DNA of 64,000 bases from Oopsacas minuta (lineage: Eukaryota; Porifera; Hexactinellida; Lyssacinosida; Leucopsacidae), in assembly GCA_024704765.1 (NCBI GenBank), contig JAKMXF010000296.1, positions 195,307 through 259,306 on the forward strand, in the 5' to 3' direction. Position numbers and translations under genes: made by a program. Of this stretch, positions 35,991 to 46,460 are shown in pieces. Under the pieces are notes generated by a model. It had not been told where the DNA came from. It saw nothing but the letters and a program-made list of their open reading frames with translations, and made no database searches. Numbering within the stretch: the stretch's first letter is position 1; the number at the start of each line of letters is the position of its first letter.

Positions 35991-37012
35991 CAGTTTGTCC
36001 CGAAAGTTTTTTCCTATTAGATAAATACCTATATAATTAGTGTCACGTGTCATAGGCGTTTAATTACTTTCGGATATAACCTCCATTCAAATCTACACAT
36101 TTTCTCATTCTGGCTGGCATCCCATCTTTCAATTTTCGAAGTAAGTCCGGATTGATACTAAACCACAGAGTTTAGAGGTATTTTTCCAGCATATCAAAAT
36201 TTGTCGCTGATGGCATCTCTAACAAGCTCTGCCTAACGACAGCCCACAAATTCTCAATCGGAGAAAGATCAGGCAAGTTGCCTGGCCATATTTCCCTCCC
36301 CAGCAACCAATAAAATTCAATTGACACCATTCCTAGCTCAATTCTGATGAGTGCGCAGGGGCTCCATCTTGTTGAAAGATTGATTTTGACATGATTTCAC
36401 AAAATCTTCTCTGCAAAATAGGTCCTCTCAATCGCTTACGATCAAAGGCAGCTTTACATGGCCCAGCTAGTAGGTTATCAACATAATATTTTGCATTTAC
36501 AGTGCATTTATGAGGAAGAATGTGCAGTTCTGACACAGCATTAGCCGACATTACTATTAATTTTGGAGGAAACTTCACTGTCAAGATGGAGGAATATTTC
36601 TAGCACTGGAGTCCCAAACGCAGTCTGTTTGTTGATTTGAAGGTGCACAAAGATGAAATGGAGATTCGTCAAAGAAATTGACATTGCTTACTCCTTAGCT
36701 GACCAATTGAGTCATTTTTACAAAATGTTAGTCGATGAACCAATTGTTTTTCTGTCAATCTCAGATTTCGGGGCCCTTGAAACATTTGAGAACGTAGGCA
36801 TGCCTTCAAATAGCGATGTACTACCGTCTTCGATTTGTAATTACAAAATAATTCGAGAAGAATATAATGCCTTTGGGAAAATGATAAGTCACCCTTCTCT
36901 AAATACACATGTCAATCATAAAATAATACATAGCTTAGTTAGTGAGATTATTTGAACTAAGCGTCTATAATATAATATATAATGCAATAGCAAAAAACTT
37001 AGGGTCCTACTG
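35991..37012 (-). mobile_element. Tc1/mariner-type element, probable DD37E, decayed
   Basis: Ends CAGTTTGTCCCGAAAGTTTT and AAAAAACTTAGGGTCCTACTG are imperfect inverted repeats, flanked by TA at 35989-35990 and 37013-37014. The 1022-bp interior holds a shortened minus-strand transposase. Confidence 0.85.
36064..36908 (-). pseudogene. DD37E-type transposase pseudogene, 5' truncated
   Basis: Only the C-terminal two thirds remain. A HTH-like remnant (RNLRLTEKQLVHRLTFCKND) leads to the first catalytic region, which is in the right place (DESPFHLCAPSNQQT) after a frame change near 36660. Then come LHILPHKCTVNAKYYVDNLL, a typical Tc1-family beta region, and FQQDGAPAHSSELS. A stop follows, and in another frame NLPDLSPIENLWAVV. 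Counting nucleotides between the second catalytic Asp and the Glu gives 110, one short of 37 codons. So the ancestral spacing was probably DD37E with one deleted base. The stop codon after GGYIRK is at 36064. Confidence 0.78.
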
Positions 37013-37194
37013 TACACAGTGATAACCACAGCGTTTGAAATTGAGCTCCTTACTGGGGTGTGACTACCACTGAGGCAGAGGAAGAAACTGCCAACCTTCT
37101 GTTTGTTTCATCCAATCGCCTTGTGATCAGTCAATTTACTCAGTGAGAACTACTCACATAGGTGTGCGTATTTTCCGTGTTCCCATTAATTGTG

Positions 37195-37512
37195 TTCTTA
37201 TTGAGTATTGGGAAGGGCCTGAAGGCATACTTGCCAACTTTCCAGGGATTTAACAGTATATGCAGGGAAAATATTGGATGTTTCTCGCAATTTCTGACAA
37301 AATAGTGAAATTGTATATTATTAGCAAATAAAACTAATAATCCGGGGAAAAATTGAAAATCCAGGGACTTGAATATAAACAGCCAGGGAAATAGTCAGAA
37401 AGGGTGGGATATGAAGGGTGTCATGAGAGTATGAATATAATATATTTATTAAATTATTGGATAATATCTCACAACTATTCCAATACAGTGTATAAATACA
37501 GATATTTCTATA
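37195..37512. other. Intron spacer with CCAGGGA-type motifs
   Basis: Between the DD37E and Tigger elements. It includes ATACTTGCCAACTTTCCAGG, similar to ends of some hAT elements, and several CCAGGGA strings. No partner end was confirmed. Confidence 0.35.
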
Positions 37513-39600
37513 CAGTAGAAGCTCGCAAACCGAGGCACTCGCAAACAGGGGCACCTCCCAAACAGGGGCACCTTCCATCAATCTTGGTTTTCCCACCTAA
37601 ATTTCTCTCTCAAACCGGGGCAAAGCTCGCAAACCGGGGCGCCTTGTTTCCATTGTATCTGTGCCCTTAGTCTTCATTGTATCCAGCCCTTAGGATGCAC
37701 TAAGCTGTATAAATTGTAGTCAATCAATTCTGGACAACAAACCGTTGAACAGAGAACAACCAAATTATATTAATTGCTTAGTTTTCCTTTTTACTATAAA
37801 AACCACATGTCTACTATCAAATCTTCACACAAGTCTGCCCTAACCATCGGATAACGACACAATGCTCTTAGGATGTTGGAGGATGGCAAGAGTGAGCGTA
37901 TAGTGGCTGAATTCTTCAATGTGGGTAGGGAACAATTAACCGTATCAAATCCAATCGCGTGGCCATTCAGTTACATATAGACGAAACAGGTGAAATCCCT
38001 GAGAACATCAGGAAACGAAAGCACCCTGTTGTTGTTCCCATGTAAGAAGATATCGAGACTGCTGTTATTGAATTCCTGAAATTAGCACGAGATCGAGGAG
38101 TGGCCGTAACTGGCCCTATGCTTCGTACTCTAGCTGAGAGAGAAGCTAGTGCAAATGGAGTTGAGGGATTTAAGGCTTCAGAGGGATGGCTTTCGAGAGT
38201 GAAGGCGCGTCATGGAATCTGCGGAAGAGCAGTTAGCGGTGATGCAGCAGGTGTTGAAAAGGTGGTTCCCAAGAATTGGGAAGAGGACTTGCCAAGGATC
38301 ATTGGGTCTTATAAGCCGGAAGATATCTATAACCTAGATGAAAACTGGGTTATATTTCAGGGCAACAACTACCAAGTCCCTTGTTTTTCCTAAAGATACC
38401 GCACATGGTATTAAACAGGACAAATCTCGCCTCACTCTCATGGTCTGTATATCCATGCTTGGTGAAAAAGAGAAACTACTCCTGATATGGAGGAGCGAGA
38501 AACCAAGGGCTTTGAAAGGTGCAGACATGTCCAAATTACCTGTTGTGTATAAGGCTCAGAGGAAGGCATGGATGACTGGTCTTATATTTTGCTCTTGGAT
38601 GAAGGACTTCGACAACAGAATGTACAAATCAGGTAGGAAAATCCTAATGTTCATGGACAATGCAAGTGTCCACAAAGCCTCTGATGAGCTTAGTTTAAAA
38701 GCAGTGCAGCTCGCACATTTCTCTTGCAACACCACGAGTTGCACCCAACCATTAGATGCCGGTATTATCCAGTCTCTCAAATTGCTATATCGTAAACAGG
38801 TGGATGAGCATCTATTGACACATATGGTGAATATTGACACCATAAATAAACCCAACGATGACCCTTACAAAATGATTGCAATAGCTCTTGCTATAGTTTG
38901 GGCATCTCGAGCCTGGAATCAAGTGAATGCCCGAACGATCTCAAAATGCTTTTCAAAGTGCGGGTTTGGAGTTGCAACTGTTGTCCCCGAGCTACCCATG
39001 ATCATAAATCCAGAGGAGATTCAAATTCAGCTAGAAGAAAGTGACGAATGTGGGATTTTTCCCCCTGTAATCAGTCCTGAAGAGCTCTTTGAGGAAGCGT
39101 TAATTAATGTGACCCAAAGGCTAAACGTCGGTGAGAAAGATTGTGGAATTGAATGTGATTCTGAGGGTGATCTATCTGAAGCTTTTCCTACCCCGACTTC
39201 AAAATCCCCACTAGAAGCTATTCGAGTGCTTCAGATGTATGCCTTGGGTTGTGGTGATGAGGAAGTTCTTAGGGGAAATTTTAAAGCTTGAAAACTACTT
39301 GTTGGTAGTAGCTGCAAGACACACTCAAGAACAAAAACAGTCCCAAATTAGTGATTACTTCGCCAGTGATCATAAGTAAGCCCAATATTGGGTTCGAATA
39401 TTCGATTATATTACCATTTATTGACTAGCAATATAGATATTTGTTGGAATAATCTATTAAAAAATGTAATCATGTCTATTTAAGTGAAAAGAAGTCTAGA
39501 CTGTAGCATAATCCAAATTCATTTTGAAAATATTGTGAAGCTCGCAAACCGGGGCACTATTCAGAAAAGCCAAGGTGCCACGGTTTGCGAGCTTCTACTG
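37513..39600 (+). mobile_element. Tigger/pogo element, nearly complete
   Basis: Exact ends CAGTAGAAGCTCGCAAACCG (37513 onward) and CGGTTTGCGAGCTTCTACTG (to 39600) flanked by TA at 37511-37512 and 39601-39602. The subterminal left region repeats CTCGCAAAC.GGGGCA-type blocks about five times by 37650, and one more copy occurs before the right end. These are likely transposase-binding sites. It carries a CENP-B/Tigger-type transposase with few lesions. At 2088 bp it is the best-preserved autonomous-length element here. Confidence 0.93.
37808..39291 (+). pseudogene. Tigger (CENP-B-like) DDE transposase, few lesions
   Basis: Pogo-group transposase related to TIGD proteins. Reading starts at MSTIKSSHKSALTIG (37808), with the psq/CENP-B HTH (LRMLEDGKSERIVAEFFNVG). 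The HTH_Tnp_Tc5-like second domain follows (GPMLRTLAEREASANGVEGF then SEGWLSRVKARHGI). The DDE core starts with YNLDE near 38340; a single extra base in the A-run there shifts the frame into TGLYFRATTTKSLVFP. The frame then stays open for more than 300 codons. The second catalytic Asp is in KILMFMDNASVHKA and the third in SCTQPLDAGIIQSLK. The tail ends at GNFKA. Other lesions are a stop after TIG, a frameshift near 37940 and a TAA at 38043. Recent decay is likely. Confidence 0.9.
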
Positions 39601-39602
39601 TA

Positions 39603-40871
39603 ATAACTTCCAGCTGCTACCCTTGACTTGCCTATTCGATTCTATATTATCCTATACAGCTACCCTATTAATCAGGTACTATTATGCTTTCGAAACAAAG
39701 GGAACCACAAACATATTCATTTTTCGTCAGCATATCCGATATTTCTTACCGGGTGGTCCAAATAAACGGCCCAATATTTTCTGTTAACTTTAAAATATTA
39801 ATGAAACAAAGTAATAATACTCGAAAGATTATATTTAAACATACCGTAATAATTCGAATAGTAGTCCTTATTCAAATAATCGCCTACCTAAGAGGGGGTT
39901 AAAATTAATAAACGCCCCGGCTACTATTAGAATAAATACGGTATGTTAGATATTCCAAAGACGAAGTAATAAAGAATTCGATAGAAGTCTTGTAAGTTCA
40001 GAGAGTTTTTGAAACGCTCAAGATTATTACACAAAAAATTTTGCATATTCGATGTCAAAAAAAGTGCACTGGAAATTGAGAACTAGGGTTGGGTTAAGAA
40101 ATTTCAGACTGAGACAACTGTTAAAAACCCAACACTAAATCCAAATACCGTACAAGTCATTCCGAATGAAATATACCATATACAAATTTCATAGGCTGTC
40201 GTTTACAGTGGCATGAAATTGTCAAAATATGAAAATAGAGATATGCGCTACTAATCATTATAAGGTTAATAACTATAGATGCTATGTAATTCAGTGGGAC
40301 AATTTGTGGGACTATTTTTACGATTGCTCCCATCTAATAGTCAAATTTAAAAAGTTATTGTACCTATATTAATTTCAGAGCATATTGATGGGTTTGGGTT
40401 ATAGGAAATATCTGAAGAAGGGCTAGAGGCGTACGACAAATTGATCAGAGCATACTTTGAGACACTAATCCTCAAATTTCCAAGTGTGTACTGCATCAAA
40501 CATGTCTTTTAAAACTCTCTCAGCCTACCAATATATTAGACATTGTAACCTGAATTAGATAACTCTGAAGTAATAAGTTATCAAGGCTATACACTCCTTT
40601 TTCTCACTGTTTAAGCTAGATAAATAGAATTCTGGCGCTATATTAACATCAAATAAGTACTAATTACTTGTATACTTTTAATTCATGATACATGATCTGG
40701 CAGTAGGTGTAAAGTGGGTACATATGCAAATATACATACAGCTTCACAACTGATTATGGAGTATGGACCAGGGATGCGTGTCGAGCCGACTTAAATTAAA
40801 CAAATATGTCAACTGTTTGTTAAAATCATCATTATTTGGTAAAATAAGTTACCAACGTATTCTAGGATATA
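39603..40871. other. AT-rich intron spacer
   Basis: No gene or paired repeat recognised. The ORFs at 39575-39902 partly overlap the Tigger end and have no family resemblance. Confidence 0.4.
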
Positions 40872-42180
40872 CAGGGTGGCCCATAAGTTATGTCCCATAC
40901 TTTAATACATAACCATAGATTCTATGGTAAAGCTAGGTAATTGATTTTGCTTTTCAAGCTTCTATATAGTCTTATAAGTATTCTAAACTGTTCATCTTAA
41001 CAGTTCATAGTTTTAGCTAGACAAATTCCTCGATGGAAACAGAAAGGTTGACAATTATCGAATGATATCGAAAAGGAAAAGATCAAAATGAAATTTTGAA
41101 AATTCTTAATATTCCTAAAACGCGGCGAAAGTTTGCATACCGTACCATTAATAGGTATAAAGATACTGGCAGCGTCTCTGACAAGCCCAGATCTGGTCGT
41201 CCCGCATCTGTAACGACAACAAGGATGAGGAAGGTCGTAAGAGGTTGTGTATGGCGAAATCCCAGTCGATCTGTGAGAAAAATAGCTGCAGAGCTCAAGG
41301 TATCTCGTTCTTCCCTCCAAAGAATTGTCAAAAGACACCTGGGTTTATACTCATTTAAAAAACGTAAAGTACACTATCTTTCAAAGGTAATGAAGGAGAA
41401 GAGGCTGAAGAGAAGCAAAGGCCTCATTGACTGGTTCGCTGTCCAAGGTCTTGATCACGTCTTGTTCTCAGATGAGAAATTATTTACGATAGAGGAAGCT
41501 TATAATCAACAAAACGACAGAATATTGTCTTCTACAACGTCTACCATCCCTGAGGAGTACAGATATGTAAAAAGAATACAGAAACCATGTTATGTTATGG
41601 TTTGGGCTGGAATATCTTCACTTGGCCGGACTCCAATAGTTTTCATCCCAGCTGGGGTAAAAATAAATGCTCAACTTACCAAAACCTTATTCTAAAGCCT
41701 ATAGTCAAAGTTCTCAGCAAGTCGGTGTATAACAATGAACCCTTTTTGTTCCAACAAGACGGTGTCCCTGCTCATACAGCAAATACCACTCAAAGCTGGC
41801 TTCACTCCGAAATTCCTGACTTTATTTCCAAACAGGAATGGCCCCATCAAGTCCGGACCTTAGCCCTCTAGACTTCTCAGTTTGGTCTATATTACAAACA
41901 AAGGCTTGTTGTAAATCCCATAAAAATTTGGAGGCCCTGAAGCGATCAATAATACGTGCTTGGAATGAAATCCCCCAGGAAACCATGTGAATGGCAGTAG
42001 AGGCGGTTCCTTCACGACTTAGGGCTGTAATTAAGAAAAAAGGTGGATATATTGAATAAGCCTAATATATTATCATCCAAATAATGTGTACGTTATTGTG
42101 TCAAGATTTTAAGTCATTTCAGTGAGTTTTGCCAAAATTATGACGTTTTATCTGTGAGACAGAACTTATGGACCACCCTG
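40872..42180 (+). mobile_element. maT-like (D37D) element
   Basis: Ends CAGGGTGGCCCATAAGTTAT (40872 onward) and ACTTATGGACCACCCTG (to 42180) with TA at 40870-40871 and 42181-42182. The sequence and transposase are related to the element at 61927-63238. Confidence 0.9.
41033..42059 (+). pseudogene. maT-like transposase (DD37D), lightly damaged
   Basis: The start METERLTIIE at 41033 is followed by one stop (TGA at 41063-41065) and then a long open frame: ILNIPKTRRKFAYRTINRY (first HTH), DKPRSGRPASVTT linker, SVRKIAAELKVSRSSLQRIV (second HTH). The catalytic motifs are LFSDEKLFTIEE, FQQDGVPAHTANTTQSWL and, after one-base frameshifts near 41685 and 41835, SSPDLSPLDFSVWS. Second and third Asp are 37 residues apart, the D37D signature of maT elements. 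The end GGYIE stops at 42059. The protein would be about 340 residues. Only a handful of lesions are visible, so it is younger than the elements left of 15 kb. Confidence 0.88.
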
Positions 42181-42182
42181 TA

Positions 42183-43054
42183 TATTCGTTATTCTATAGA
42201 CAATTAGTCATATTTAGTCTATTGTATACATTTTCCATAATGAAATACGTCAGAATAATATAAACACAGGTACTTAGTCACATATTATGATCTACAAACG
42301 ATACATAACTGGAAAGATATTAACCGTTATACATAAGTCAACCCACGGAAGGTAGAAGCAGCGGTATATCTAGATTCTGGAGAGGACTTTAAGTACAATC
42401 TAGAAATGATCCAAGACTCTAAGTACAGAATTGAGATTCAAGCCCATACTACTATTTAAGATTATTTTTCTTTCAGAAAAAGGCTGGCTCAGAGGAATCG
42501 CTACTCATGAAATATCGATCCAGGAATCTTAGGTAAAGGAGTCACATCATGTTCCTCCAGCTGACGGAATACCCAGTCTACTTCTCAACTAAATAAAATA
42601 AAACAAAAAGGTATACAATCATATTAGTATAAGTATAAGTACAGTGTACCTCATAAACACACATAATAGGTATTTCCTGATGAGAATATAAAATTAAACA
42701 CAATCCGGTCATAAAAGATCAGTCATTTGGGATTACTCTGTTTATACTAAAGGGTAAAGCGAAAAACATTTAACGCCCGCTGGCGTTCATATTAAAGTGG
42801 TAAGATTGTAGATATAACTAAATAATGTGAAGGATATACATTTGAGTTAGAGAATGTGTTTGAAAAGTTTCTAGGTGATTGTTTCGGGAACATCTATGTT
42901 AACATTCGCATCCCATTATATATCCACTAACAGTCGCCCTAAAGTTTCCATCTATTCTACGAATAAAAATAATAAAAATTGTGAAGTTTTCAGTTTTCCT
43001 TAGAGAATCAACATCAAGACTGTAGCTAAAGATTAACCTCCTTTTTGCCCTTTA
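42183..43054. other. Intron spacer
   Basis: Nothing coding. A short perfect-looking hairpin AACGCCCGCTGGCGTT occurs near 42772. Confidence 0.4.
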
Positions 43055-44386
43055 CAAGGGCATTCAATAAGTCCTGCAGGTGATATTATAGAATATGATA
43101 CAACACTATACACACTAATTCACTATATTATTTATTCAAAGTAATCCCCTCCTGCAGATACACAAAGTTTTAACCTTTCCACCCACTTGTAAAATAAATT
43201 TCTGTACTCTTCTCCGGGGATGGATTTGAAGTAATGGTACAAGCCCGCTCCGAGTGCTCGTAATGTGTTAAAATCGTTGCCTTGAGGGTAGATTTTAAGT
43301 TTGGGGAATAGCCAAAAATCACACGGAGCTAGGTCTGGTGAGAATGGTTGATGGGGAAGTAATCCTAACCCTTCTACATCCAAGAAATTTTTGGTAAGCT
43401 TAGCTGTATGGGAACTGGCGTTATCAATTAAAATCTTCATTCCTCGAGTTCCAGTTTTCGGGCGGTGCTTTTCTATACGTTTTATCAAGTTTGGAAGCAC
43501 TTACTCTGTAAAGAAAGTAGCAGTAACAGCTTTGCCACTCTCACAAGGTAATTGCAAGACAATTCCATGACTATTGAAGAAGATGGTATACATAATCTAA
43601 GGTTTTCTGAAGTCGGTCTAGGAATTTTCGCCGGTTGTTCGTCGCCCATCACCCATGATCGCTTCTTATACTTGCTATATGGTGTTGAATAGTCACCCAC
43701 GTCTCGTCACCAGTAATAATCTCTGTTAGGCGACTAGAATCGCAGTTCTCATAAGTTCCCAAGAGTTTCTTGGCAATATTCAGTCGTGCCAACCTCTGAT
43801 TCTCACTGAGCTTATGCGGGACCCATTTCCCACAAATCGATCGGTAGCCAAGCTCAGTCATCAGAATTGTATGAATAGCTCCCGATGAAATCTCCATACT
43901 TTGTTCTAACTGATTGGCAGTAATGCACTTGTCTTCCATGACCATACTTTCAATGAGTGCGATATTCTCTGAAGTTGTGGCGGATACCGGTCTTCCAGAT
44001 CGAGGCAAATCTGTGACATCAGCATCACCAGATCTAAAACGGGCAGCCCATCGCTCTACAGTAGATCTGGAATGGCAATCCACGCACAATATCTCCTGTA
44101 ACTCGCTGAAGATCTGTACCGGCTGGATCTCGAGTATTGTGCGAAACTCTATGCAAGCTCGCCATTTGAGGTTGAAATTATCATCCTTTGTAGCCATAAA
44201 TTGAACAGTGGGTATAAATTGACTACACGTAACTATCACAAAAATTCAAAATTTGTATTGAATAAGCCTGAAACTCTCATTATAAGGAGTTTAACTATAT
44301 GGGCTTATAATATATGAAAGTTAGATATATTACTTGACTAATTCCTAAGATATATCATGACCCACAAGACTTATTGAACGCCCTGA
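43055..44386 (-). mobile_element. mariner (D34D) element, nearly full length
   Basis: Ends CAAGGGCATTCAATAAGTCC and GACTTATTGAACGCCCTGA form inverted repeats; TA flanks lie at 43053-43054 and 44387-44388. Carries a minus-strand mariner transposase with few lesions. Confidence 0.9.
43132..44197 (-). pseudogene. mariner transposase (DD34D), lightly damaged
   Basis: The likely start is MATKDDNFNLKWRACIEFRT at 44197. An upstream in-frame ATG at 44239 is less likely, because mariners usually begin just before the HTH. The paired HTH, the linker LPRSGRPVSATT and the helix SMEISSGAIHTILMTELGYR are intact, followed by the WVPHKL motif typical of mariner (WVPHEL). Catalytic residues are IITGDETWV, MKILIDNASSHTAKL and FSPDLAPCDFWLF (34-residue spacing). 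The C-terminus YFE ends at 43132. Two frameshifts, near 43650-43700 and near 43490-43500, split an otherwise full-length frame of about 350 residues. Confidence 0.9.
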
Positions 44387-44611
44387 TAAAGTTTCTCATA
44401 TGTAAATTTATTGTTGTTTTTATGAATATATAGTAAACAAATTAGCCCAATTTCAAAGTATACATGCAGGCTTGCTCTACATGGCTACACAGGGGTAACA
44501 CAGTATGCTGAACCAGAATTTTGCATTTTCAAGTTTCTCATATGTAAATTTTATGCTATTTTATGAATATTAATTAATTGTATAGATTTTCACATAATTT
44601 CTATCTTTTTA

Positions 44612-44899
44612 ATGGATCCTCTTGCTACAAGCCTGGATTTTGATCAGAGCTTTTCTTCTTTACTAAAGGTTGAGCTTGCCAAGCAACAAAATCTTATGGA
44701 TTTAGATTATTCTCCTTCTCTTGATCACGTTCATGCTCAACATCTAAGAGAGAACAATGATATTCCTGAATCCACTACACACTACATAAAAGTTTACCGC
44801 GAGCAGCTGGAGACTCTACAAAGAGATAATTTTTCTCTCAAACTTCAGCTTTTCTATTTCCAGAAAGCTTTTGAAAGTGCAGGTCAGCCTTTAGTATAA
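44612..44899 (+). CDS. 95-codon ORF with centrosomin CM1-like motif
   Basis: The ORF starts MDPLATSLDFDQSFSSLLKV. Its second half reads YREQLETLQRDNFSLKLQLF then YFQKAFESAG. This resembles the CM1 motif (Cnn_1N) of centrosomin, CDK5RAP2, myomegalin and fungal Mto1/Pcp1 (pattern YE.QI..L.KENFNLKLRIYFLEE), which binds gamma-tubulin complexes. In that family CM1 lies near the N-terminus, as here. Just after the motif GAAAGTGCAG is followed by GTCAGC (44881 onward), a usable splice donor. So this could be the first coding exon of a plus-strand centrosomal gene nested in the importin intron, or a duplicated exon fragment. No downstream coiled-coil exon was recognised. Codons and composition look more gene-like than the flanks. 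It lies between two transposons (43055-44386 and 45115-46458). Confidence 0.45.
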   Translation: MDPLATSLDFDQSFSSLLKVELAKQQNLMDLDYSPSLDHVHAQHLRENNDIPESTTHYIKVYREQLETLQRDNFSLKLQLFYFQKAFESAGQPLV

Positions 44900-45114
44900 A
44901 TTTCACAATTGTATACCACCAGCTATATCCAAGGGATTATCTAGGAGCGCCAGACACTTCTTTAGTCACATGATTTTTTGATACAATTATATATTACCGT
45001 GAAAGTTTAGGATCTTCCTCTATGCCATTCCACTAATTTACTGATTTAGTCATATGAAAATTTGGGAGGAGAAGAGCTAGGAGTGTGCTCGGAGAACCCT
45101 GGCTATATCATATA

Positions 45115-46458
45115 CAGGGTGTAACAAAAGTCTTGGCCGGTTGCATTATGGTGGCTCACATAAAATATTTCAAAGTCACAATATCTAATTATTCACCAAT
45201 ATAATCACCACCTCTTTCTAAAACTAATTTCATTCGATTAGGCATCCCATTCACCAGGTTTCGAAGTAAGTTCGATGAATCGTCATCCATGCCGTTTTTA
45301 GGTTTGCAATTAGGGCCTGAATCGTGGTGACCTGGGCCATTTCATCCAACCGTTCATATATAATACCCCAATGATTTTCAATCGGATTCAAGTCGGGGAA
45401 GTTAACTGGCCACTCCCCTTTCTTCCAAAACGGAGGGAACTTCTCTGAACGCCACTGTTGCGTGACATTGGCTGTGTGTACGAGAGCACCATCCTGCATG
45501 AACAGAAATTCTGACATGTTTTCCAACATGGACCTCTCAATAACGGACCCCTTTTTAGCTTCACGAGCGATCGCATCCAGACAGGTTTTCTTCAATATTT
45601 CGTTCCTATAGTAGGCTCCATTGACGGTCTGTTTTGGGGTACAATGTGGAGTTCTGACAGCGCTCTGTGTGACATCATTCCCCAGACCATAATTTCGCTG
45701 GGAATTTAACCTGAAAATAGGCTCAATATTTTGTGAACCAATTGCCCATACTCGATCATTTTGTCTGTTTGGCGGATGAAATAACTCAAATGGCGATTCA
45801 TCAGACCAGAACACATTATTCCAATCTTCGAAAGACCAATTCTCATGATCCCGAGCGAATTTCAATCGATTTTCCTTGATTTTTTGTGTAATTTTTGCCC
45901 ATTTGGGACGTCTATAGGGTCTGGCATCAAGTCTTTGTGCTAAGTGCCGCTGAATTGTCATGTGAGATATGGGGTTTCCTCTGATAGATAGTCTCCTCGA
46001 CAATTTTCGGGTTGATTGCCTCCTTTTCCCCAAGGATTTCTTAATCACAATTCGTGATACCCGTTTCAAAATTTGAGGCCGTCCAGATTGTGGCTTAGTC
46101 TTCTTCATAGTCTCACCGCATTTGTGTTGACTCCACCATCTCCGTACAGATATTACTCCAACATTTAGACGTGTAGCTACCTCTTTTGAGTAATGCCTCC
46201 TTCAAGCATCCCAATTGCTTTAGAACGGAGCTCGACTCCGTGATCACCGACATTCATTTCCCCGAAACAAACTGGTAAGGTAAATATGCTAAAAAAATTC
46301 GAGAGCAGTGTTGAAGATATTCAATATGTCTATAGTATAAATGTAGTTACTAAATAGTAACTATCAGTCAACTAGCATTTCCGTTGTATGCTATAATTAC
46401 TAGTATATATTAAATCCAACTACTATTGAGAACCGATCAAGACTTTTGTTACACCCTG
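45115..46458 (-). mobile_element. DD37E (ITmD37E-type) element, nearly full length
   Basis: Ends CAGGGTGTAACAAAAGTCTT and AAGACTTTTGTTACACCCTG are exact inverted repeats over 20 bases, flanked by TA at 45113-45114 and 46459-46460. Carries a long minus-strand transposase ORF. Confidence 0.93.
45189..46257 (-). pseudogene. DD37E transposase, lightly damaged
   Basis: Reads from MNVGDHGVELRSKAIGMLE at 46257 through a frameshift near 46190 into an open frame of 285 codons (46108-45251). Features in order: QSGRPQILKRVSRI linker; KLSRRLSIRGNPISHMTIQR, the second HTH; NNVFWSDESPFELF, the first catalytic Asp; FMQDGALVHTANVTQQWRSE, the second; and FPDLNPIENHWGII, the Glu. I count 37 residues between the second Asp and the Glu, the DD37E signature first described in mosquito ITmD37E elements. 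A last frameshift near 45270 moves the end into RNLVNGMPNRMKLVLERGGD and YIGE, stopping at 45189. Only two or three lesions separate it from a complete protein of about 350 residues. Confidence 0.9.
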
Positions 46459-46460
46459 TA

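Noticed and set aside
37513-37650. Regularly repeated CTCGCAAAC units, CRISPR-like at first glance
   Set aside because: They are subterminal repeats of a Tigger element in eukaryotic DNA. Spacing is irregular and there are no unique spacers.
38556-38855. Minus-strand ORF inside the Tigger element
   Set aside because: It is an antisense shadow of the well-supported Tigger transposase frame.
43914-44204. Plus-strand ORF inside the mariner at 43055-44386
   Set aside because: Antisense shadow of the mariner DNA-binding domain.
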